From contig CAYRHS010000182.1 of NCBI GenBank assembly GCA_964424125.1, forward strand, positions 1 to 5,705: a stretch of 5,705 bases of DNA. Reading direction: 5' to 3'. A program made the translations under genes and the position numbers. The notes under the pieces are model-generated. The model searched no databases and had not been told where the DNA came from. It saw only the letters and a list, made by a program, of their open reading frames with translations. The stretch comes from CAYRHS01 sp964424125 (GTDB taxonomy: Bacteria; Actinomycetota; Acidimicrobiia; IMCC26256; JAOSJL01). Shown here in pieces: positions 1 through 5,705 of the stretch; position 1 is the first letter of the stretch, and each line of letters starts with the position of its first letter.

Positions 1-599
1 AGGGCTCGTTGCTGTCGAAGATGCCGGGCGACGCGTGGCAGCAGCGCGCCAATCTCCGGCTGCTCCTCGGCGAGATGACCGCCCAGCCCGGCAAGAAGCT
101 CCTGTTCATGGGCTCGGAGTTCGGCCAGTGGCACGAGTGGGACCACGACTCGGTCCTCGATTGGCCGTTGCTCGACGACCCTGCCCACGCCGGGATCTCC
201 CGGTGGGTCGGGGACTGCAACCGCCTCTACCGCGAGCACGCCGCGCTCCACGAGCTCGACTGCGACCCGGCCGGTTTCGAGTGGGTGGAGGCGGACGACT
301 CCGAACATTCGGTGCTCGCCTTTCTTCGGCGCGGCCGTGATCCGCAGGACGCGATCCTCGTGGTCGCCAACCACACGCCCGTCCCGTGGACGAACCACCG
401 CATCGGCGTCGATCGCGAGGGGCGCTGGCGAGAGCTCCTGAACAGCGACGCCGAGCTCTACGGCGGGGCCGGGTGGGGGAACTTCGGCGCCATCACCAGC
501 GCCCCGGTCCCGGCGCACGGCCGTGAGTTCTCCCTCGTGCTCACGCTGCCCCCACTTGCCGTCCTCTTCCTCCGCTGGGACGGGCCGCGTGGCGCCTGA
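1..599 (+). CDS. glgB: 1,4-alpha-glucan branching enzyme, C-terminal part (5' end outside window)
   Basis: GlgB (EC 2.4.1.18, GH13) cuts an alpha-1,4 chain and re-attaches it through an alpha-1,6 bond, forming the branches of cytosolic glycogen. Reading begins in frame at base 3 and gives 198 residues before TGA at 597-599. The fragment opens with GSLLSKMPGD, which in the family directly follows the HDEVVHGK segment carrying the third catalytic carboxylate; all catalytic residues therefore lie just upstream of the window. Visible hallmarks are LLFMGSEFGQ (fragment residues 33-42), then WHEWDHDSVLDWPLLDDPAH, NRLYREHAALHELD, and the C-terminal beta-domain with LVVANHTPVPWTNHRIGV, a NSDAELYGG stretch and SLVLTLPPLAVLFLRW. 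Full-length homologues have about 620-750 residues, so most of the gene is missing only because of the window edge. The reading frame is intact. treZ starts within its last 11 bases, suggesting one transcript and coupled translation. The family call is very secure. Confidence 0.96.
   Translation, partial: GSLLSKMPGDAWQQRANLRLLLGEMTAQPGKKLLFMGSEFGQWHEWDHDSVLDWPLLDDPAHAGISRWVGDCNRLYREHAALHELDCDPAGFEWVEADDSEHSVLAFLRRGRDPQDAILVVANHTPVPWTNHRIGVDREGRWRELLNSDAELYGGAGWGNFGAITSAPVPAHGREFSLVLTLPPLAVLFLRWDGPRGA
577..584 (+). promoter_or_regulatory. Possible weak ribosome binding site of treZ
   Basis: The purine-rich GGGACGGG lies 4 bases before the GTG start of treZ at 589, inside the glgB coding sequence. 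It matches the anti-Shine-Dalgarno sequence only partly and could simply be glgB codons, so translational coupling to glgB is at least as likely a way of starting treZ. Confidence 0.3.
589..599 (+). other. glgB stop / treZ start overlap (GTG-N5-TGA)
   Basis: The sequence GTGGCGCCTGA holds the GTG start of treZ (589-591) and the TGA stop of glgB (597-599). This 11-base overlap implies co-transcription and probably re-initiation by ribosomes finishing glgB. The same geometry recurs at the treX/treY junction on the other strand. Confidence 0.8.
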
Positions 600-2382
600 A
601 TCACGGCCCGGCGCCGAGTACCTGGGCGACTCCTGCACCCGGTTCGTGGTCTGGGCTCCGGAGGCCGCGCGGGTGGAGGTGGCGCTCGACCCGAGCGCCG
701 GCCGGCGGATCCCGCTCGAACCCCGCGCCGGCGGGATCTTCCGCGCAGAGGTCGCCGACGCACCGCCCGGGACGCGCTACGGCTTCAGCCTCGACGGTGC
801 TCCGCCGCTACCCGACCCCGCGTCGCGCGCGCAGCCCGACGGCGTGCACGGCCCGTCGGCGGTCCTCGACACGACGGTCGACTGGACCGACGGGGACTTC
901 GTTGCGCCGACACGGGAAGCAACCGTGCTCTACGAGCTTCACGTCGGGACCTTCACCCCCGAGGGCACCTTCGACGCCGCCCTCGACCGGCTTCCCGCGC
1001 TCGCTGACCTCGGGGTCACCACGGTCGAGCTCATGCCGGTCGCCCAGTTCCCGGGACGGCGCAACTGGGGGTACGACGGCGTGTTCCCGTACGCGGTGCA
1101 GGCGTCGTACGGAGGCTTCGCGGGTCTCGCGCGCTTCGTCGACGCCTGCCACGGCTACGGGCTCGCCGTCTGCCTCGACGTCGTATACAACCATCTCGGC
1201 CCCGAGGGCAACGTGCTGGCTCGCTACGCCCCGTACTTCACCGACCGGTACCGGACGCCGTGGGGCGAGGCGCTCAACTTCGACGGCCCGCAGAGCGACG
1301 CGGTGCGAAACTTCTTCATCGAGAACGCCTGCTTCTGGGTCGAGGTGGCGCACGTCGACGCGCTGCGGCTCGACGCGGTGCACGCGATCACCGACGGGCG
1401 CGCCCTTCCGTTCCTGGAGGAGCTCACCAGCGTCGTGCACGCCCGGGCCGCGGACGCGGGCCGATGCGCTCTCGTCATCGCCGAGTCCGACGACGACGAC
1501 CCCTGCCTCGTCGCCCCCTCCGAGACGTGTGGGGGAGGGCTCGACGCGCAGTGGGCGGACGCCTTTCACCATGCGTTGCACGTCACGCTCACCGGCGAAC
1601 GACACGGCTACTACCAGGACTTCGACGGGCTTCCCGATCTCGCCCGGGCGCTGGAAGGGGGGTTCGTCCATCGGGGTCGCTGGTCGCCGTTTCGCCGACG
1701 CCGCCACGGACGGCCCGGCCCGACCCCGCCGCTCGATCGACTCGTCTGCTACGCGCAGAACCACGACCAGATCGGTAACCGCATGCTCGGCGACCGGCTC
1801 GCGACGGTCGTCTCCTTCGAGGCGCTGAAGCTCGCGGCCGCGACCGTGGTGTGCTCGGGCGCGATCCCGCTGATCTTCATGGGTGAGGAGGTGGCTGCCG
1901 AGCAGCCGTTCCCCTACTTCGTCGATCACGAAGACGCGGCGCTTCTCGACGCGGTGCGGCGCGGCCGGCAACGCGAGTTCGCGGCCTTCGACTGGCCGGG
2001 GGAGCCGCCCGATCCCGTTGCGACCGAGACCTTTGCCCGCGCGGTGCTCGGCGGGCACGTGGGTGGCGCTCGGGGGGAGGCGATGTGGCGCTGGTACCGG
2101 GACCTCCTCGGGCTCCGGCGTGAGTTGGTGGCCGACGGGACCCTCGCCGGCCCACCCCGGATCGAGGTCGACGAGGCGGCCCGGACGCTCGTCGTGCGGC
2201 GCGACGGTCCCTGCCGGCGAGTGCTGCTCGCAGGTGTCTTCGGGGACGCCGCCGCAACGGTCGGTGACCTGGACGTGGACGTCGTGCTCGACTCGACCGC
2301 TCCCGAGTACGGCGGCGCGGGCGCACCAGCAGACGGGCGCCGCGCGCCGTGGTCGGCGCTGGTCGGCGTCAGCGCGAGCTGA
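589..2382 (+). CDS. treZ: Maltooligosyltrehalose trehalohydrolase (TreZ)
   Basis: TreZ (EC 3.2.1.141, GH13) hydrolyses the alpha-1,4 bond next to the trehalose end of maltooligosyltrehalose, releasing trehalose in the cytosol; it is the last step of the TreXYZ route. From GTG at 589 the protein has 597 residues, normal for the family. It has an N-terminal CBM48-like beta-domain (FVVWAPEAARVEVAL, from residue 19), a catalytic barrel beginning near LYELHVGTF (114), and a short C-terminal beta-domain. Barrel motifs: DVVYNHLGPEGN (197 on), DALRLDAVH (nucleophile Asp262), VIAESDDDDP (acid/base Glu299), QNHDQIGN (Asp393), then FMGEE and PFPYFVDH (430-447). The Glu299-to-Asp393 spacing of 94 equals what I recall for the Sulfolobus enzyme. 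A GTG at 523 would give a longer protein, but its extra 22 residues are out-of-frame glgB sequence without family similarity, so 589 is preferred. Position 435 is Val where many homologues have Trp after FMGEE. The 3' end overlaps treY, which lies on the opposite strand. Confidence 0.96.
   Translation: MAPESRPGAEYLGDSCTRFVVWAPEAARVEVALDPSAGRRIPLEPRAGGIFRAEVADAPPGTRYGFSLDGAPPLPDPASRAQPDGVHGPSAVLDTTVDWTDGDFVAPTREATVLYELHVGTFTPEGTFDAALDRLPALADLGVTTVELMPVAQFPGRRNWGYDGVFPYAVQASYGGFAGLARFVDACHGYGLAVCLDVVYNHLGPEGNVLARYAPYFTDRYRTPWGEALNFDGPQSDAVRNFFIENACFWVEVAHVDALRLDAVHAITDGRALPFLEELTSVVHARAADAGRCALVIAESDDDDPCLVAPSETCGGGLDAQWADAFHHALHVTLTGERHGYYQDFDGLPDLARALEGGFVHRGRWSPFRRRRHGRPGPTPPLDRLVCYAQNHDQIGNRMLGDRLATVVSFEALKLAAATVVCSGAIPLIFMGEEVAAEQPFPYFVDHEDAALLDAVRRGRQREFAAFDWPGEPPDPVATETFARAVLGGHVGGARGEAMWRWYRDLLGLRRELVADGTLAGPPRIEVDEAARTLVVRRDGPCRRVLLAGVFGDAAATVGDLDVDVVLDSTAPEYGGAGAPADGRRAPWSALVGVSAS
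2356..2375. terminator. Weak hairpin candidate at the treZ/treY junction
   Basis: GCGCTG (2356-2361) and CAGCGC (2370-2375) can pair as a 6-bp GC-rich stem around an 8-base loop (one extra G-U pair is possible in plus-strand RNA). It could form in either transcript. There is no T tract after it on either strand, and it lies within coding sequence, so a terminator role is speculative. Six-base inverted repeats are common by chance in DNA this GC-rich. Confidence 0.15.
2369..2382. other. Tail-to-tail overlap of treZ and treY
   Basis: The 14 bases TCAGCGCGAGCTGA contain the treZ stop (TGA, 2380-2382, plus strand) and the treY stop (TCA at 2369-2371, TGA on the minus strand). The whole stretch is an inverted repeat with 5-base arms and a 4-base centre (GCGA in plus-strand RNA). 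The outer three base pairs follow automatically from two opposed TGA stops, so only two pairs are extra. No untranslated spacer separates the genes; both mRNAs must run into the opposite gene before ending. Confidence 0.85.
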
Positions 2383-4799
2383 GCGTCCGGTCGAGCACGG
2401 CGACCGGGAGGTCACCGAGCACCTCGGTGAGACGCCGCCTGCCGCCCGCGTGGGGCCGGTCGGTGAGCACGTCCACCCACTCACCCGGCGGCAGGGACGT
2501 CGTGGTGGGCCCCCAGTCACCCGCGAGGCCGACCGGGAACCGGGTGACCAGCACCGCGACCTGGCCACCGCGCACGAAGCCGATGCCGTGGCGCGCCCGT
2601 GCGCCCGCGAAGCGCAGTGGCTCGTAGCTCCCGTGGGGCCCGAAGGCCTCCGGCCGTCGACGCCGCAGCCGTAGCGTTCGCGCGATCAGGCGCAGCTTGG
2701 GGAGCCCTTCGTCGCTACGGGCGCGGAGCGTGTCGACGTCCAGGTCCTCCTGGTCGGCGAGGGCCCGGCGCCGCCGGGTGAAGTCGACGGGGCGGCGGTT
2801 GTCGGGATCGACGAGGTCGGCCCGCCAGAGCTCCGTGCCCTGGTACAGGTCGGGGACGCCTGGACTGGTGAGCTTCAGCGTGGTCGCGGCCAACGAGTTC
2901 GAGCGCCCGAACGCGACGAGCGGAGCCACGAACCGGTCCAGATCGGCCACGAACCCCTCGTCCGCGAGCACCCCGCGCGTGAAGGACTCGAGGGCCTCCT
3001 CGTAGCGCGGGTCGGGATCGAGCCACGAGGTCCGGCGCTTCGCCTCACGCGCCGCCTTGCGGAGATAGGCCACGACCCGCTCGGTCTGGATCGGCCAGGC
3101 GCCGACCAGCGTCTGGTAGAGGAGGTACTCGTCCGCCGCGTCGGGTCCGGGCCGGTCCCCCCGGTGCCCGGCGTTGTGCTCCCGCCAGCGGTCGGCGGCG
3201 GCCGCCCAGCGTTCGGGAATCTCGGCCAGGCAGTGCAGCCGGGCCCGTACGTCCTCGCTGCGCTTGCTGTCGTGCGTGCTCGTCGCGAGCATCGATCGGG
3301 GGTGGGATCGCAACCGCGCCTCCGCGGCGCGATGGAGCTCGTCGGGCTCGGCCGCGAAGCTGCCCGGCGCCGCGCCGACCTCGTCGAGCGAGACGAGGCG
3401 GAGATCGCGGTAGGCCGCGGTGTCCTCCTCACCCTTGGCGGCCACGGGGCCGGTGAGCTGCTGGAAGCGGGCGCGCAGCTCGCCACGCGTGCCCACGGGG
3501 GCGTCGACGGAACACGGGATGTCGCCGAGCAGCACGTCGACGAGACGCCCGACCAGCGGAGCGACGGCGGCGTCGCGGCTCACCGCCCGCGCCCGGGCCG
3601 ACTCGAGCCGTCCGCGATCGGCGCGGGAGGGGGGCTCGTCGTCGACGAGGTAGGTCCGGTAGACGGGGAATGCCACGACCAGCTCGCGCACGGCGCGAGC
3701 CAGCTCCTCGTCGTCGGGGTCGGCGCCGAGGGCGGCGGCGGCGAGGTGCCGGACGCGGCCGAGCTCCGCGGGGAACAGCGACGCCAGCGCGTCGCGCCGG
3801 GAGTTCTCGACGATCTGCTCGGGATCCACCTCCTGGCCCGTCCATTCCCGGGCGAGGACGGCGAGGGGCTCGGCGCCCCCGGGGTCGACGAGCGCGCGGT
3901 CGACCAGCGCCGCGAACTCGTACCCCGTGGTCCCCGCCGTGGACCAGTCCGAGGGCAGCTCCTCGGCGCGGCCGAGGATCTTCTCCACGAGGATCCAGAC
4001 GCCCGGGCAGGCTCCGGTCAGTCGCGCCAGATAGCCGGCCGGGTCCCGGAGGCCGTCGACGTGGTCGACGCGCAGTCCCGCGACCAGCCCCTCGTCGGCG
4101 AGGCGGGTCACGAGCGTGTGCGTGCGCGCGAAGACCTCGGGGTCCTCGATCCGCACGGCCACCAGGTCGGCGATGTCGAAGAAGCGCCGGTAGTTCAGCT
4201 CCCGCAACCCCCGCCGCCACTGCTCCAGCCGGTAGTGCTGGCGGTCGAGGAGCTCGAGCGGCGGCGGGTCGCCGACCCCGGTGCCGAGACGTTCGCCGTC
4301 GCGCAACGGGAAGACGCGGTCGTGGTAGACGAGCGCGGCTTCGCGCTCGTGCTCGCCGACGACGATCTCGCCGCGTGCGACGACCTCGGCGGCCGGCGCG
4401 CCCAGGACGGGGAGGACCACCCGGCCGCCGCCCTCGTCCCAGAAGACGTCGAACACGGAGGCAAAGGCGCCGGACGCTCCGTCCCGCAGGGTCTCCCACC
4501 ACCAACGGTCGTGGGCCGGGTCGGCCGCCATGTGGTTGGGCACGATGTCCACCAGGAGGGCGAGGCCGTGGCGGCCCGCCTCGGTGGCCAGCGCCCGCAG
4601 CGCCACTTCCCCGCCGAGCTCGGCGCGCACCCGCGTCGGGTCGCTGACGTCGTAGCCGTGGCTGCTCCCCGGCACTGCCTCGGTCACGGGGGAGAGGTAG
4701 CAGTGGCTGACGCCCAGCGCGGCCAGGTAGTCGCAGAGCGCGGCAACCGCCCGGAGGTCGAGGTCGGCGTCGAGCTGCAGGCGGTAGGTGGCGACCGGC

Positions 4800-4810
<11 letters not shown>
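2369..4810 (-). CDS. treY: Maltooligosyltrehalose synthase (TreY)
   Basis: TreY (EC 5.4.99.15, GH13) rearranges the reducing-end alpha-1,4 linkage of a maltodextrin to alpha,alpha-1,1, making maltooligosyltrehalose, the substrate of TreZ. The protein has 813 residues, towards the long end of the family. Landmarks in order: ATYRLQL (residue 7 on), GVSHCYLSPVTEAVPGSSHGYDV (33-55), LLVDIVPNHMA (85-95), GLRVDHVDGL (nucleophile Asp249), WILVEKILGR (acid/base Glu276), STHDSKRSEDVRARL (Asp514), LLYQTLVGAWP, and SPGVPDLYQGTELW (Tyr656). The Asp249-to-Glu276 spacing of 27 equals the one I recall for Sulfolobus MTSase; the Glu-to-Asp514 stretch is about 50 residues longer, as expected for bacterial forms. 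The GTG at 4810 is the most upstream start in this frame, and the conserved TYRLQL begins only seven residues later, so the start is well fixed. No clear Shine-Dalgarno sequence precedes it; translation is probably coupled to treX, whose stop it overlaps. The catalytic set is complete. Confidence 0.97.

Positions 4811-5705
<895 letters not shown>

Noticed and set aside
523..588. Upstream GTG start for treZ at 523
   Set aside because: The 22 added residues are an out-of-frame reading of the conserved glgB C-terminus, and TreZ family similarity begins only after the GTG at 589.
1483..1503. Run of Asp codons directly after the catalytic Glu of TreZ (ESDDDDP)
   Set aside because: Homologues have ESDxNDP-like sequences at this place, so the acidic run is a small variation rather than a new metal site or an expansion.
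2351..2370. Two copies of GGTCGGCG ten bases apart near the end of treZ
   Set aside because: This is a short repeat made of common GC-rich codons; there are only two copies and no sign of a regulatory or mobile function.
808..2568. Long open frame (586 codons) on the minus strand opposite treZ
   Set aside because: Its codons are in exact register with those of treZ, so a stop would need TTA, CTA or TCA codons in treZ, which are very rare in such GC-rich genes. The translation resembles no family I know, while treZ has full motif support.
1883..2674. Plus-strand open frame (263 codons) running from treZ past the convergent junction
   Set aside because: It is a Ser/Arg/Pro-rich out-of-frame reading of treZ and then antisense to treY, with no family similarity. 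I saw no sign that it bridges the junction as a real gene.
3429..4505. Minus-strand open frame (358 codons) inside treY in another frame
   Set aside because: The translation is almost entirely Arg, Gly, Pro and Ala, the usual shadow of a GC-rich gene; treY itself explains the region.

Overview
The window is a GC-rich (roughly 70% G+C by eye), gap-free piece of a bacterial chromosome carrying four genes of alpha-glucan and trehalose metabolism. GTG starts, almost no A/T-ending codons, gene overlaps instead of spacers, and the protein sequences themselves point to a high-GC actinomycete-type bacterium. An early-branching actinobacterial lineage such as Acidimicrobiia or Thermoleophilia is a guess. 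Nothing suggests recent transfer: there are no insertion sequences, phage genes, tRNA or rRNA genes, or CRISPR repeats, and composition looks even throughout.

Layout. Positions 1-599 (+) hold the C-terminal third or less of glgB (1,4-alpha-glucan branching enzyme), whose beginning lies outside the window. treZ (maltooligosyltrehalose trehalohydrolase) follows at 589-2382 (+) and starts inside the end of glgB with an 11-base overlap. On the other strand, treX/glgX (glycogen debranching enzyme, 5' end outside the window) occupies 4800-5705, and treY (maltooligosyltrehalose synthase) occupies 2369-4810, again joined by an 11-base stop/start overlap. The two pairs converge, and treZ and treY overlap tail-to-tail by 14 bases. 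Every base is coding, so there is no intergenic stretch to describe.

How the genes work together. GlgB puts alpha-1,6 branches into glycogen. TreX removes branches to give linear maltodextrins. TreY turns the reducing-end alpha-1,4 linkage into an alpha,alpha-1,1 linkage, giving maltooligosyltrehalose. TreZ releases free trehalose and leaves a shortened maltodextrin. This is the known TreX-TreY-TreZ route for making trehalose from glycogen. All the proteins keep the family motifs that can be checked here, so they look functional.

I do not see an undescribed system. The most noteworthy aspect is the arrangement: the three trehalose genes are split over two convergent units, treZ is tied to glgB rather than to treXY, and the last two pathway enzymes have transcripts that must be antisense to each other at their 3' ends. 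Promoters of both units lie outside the window.
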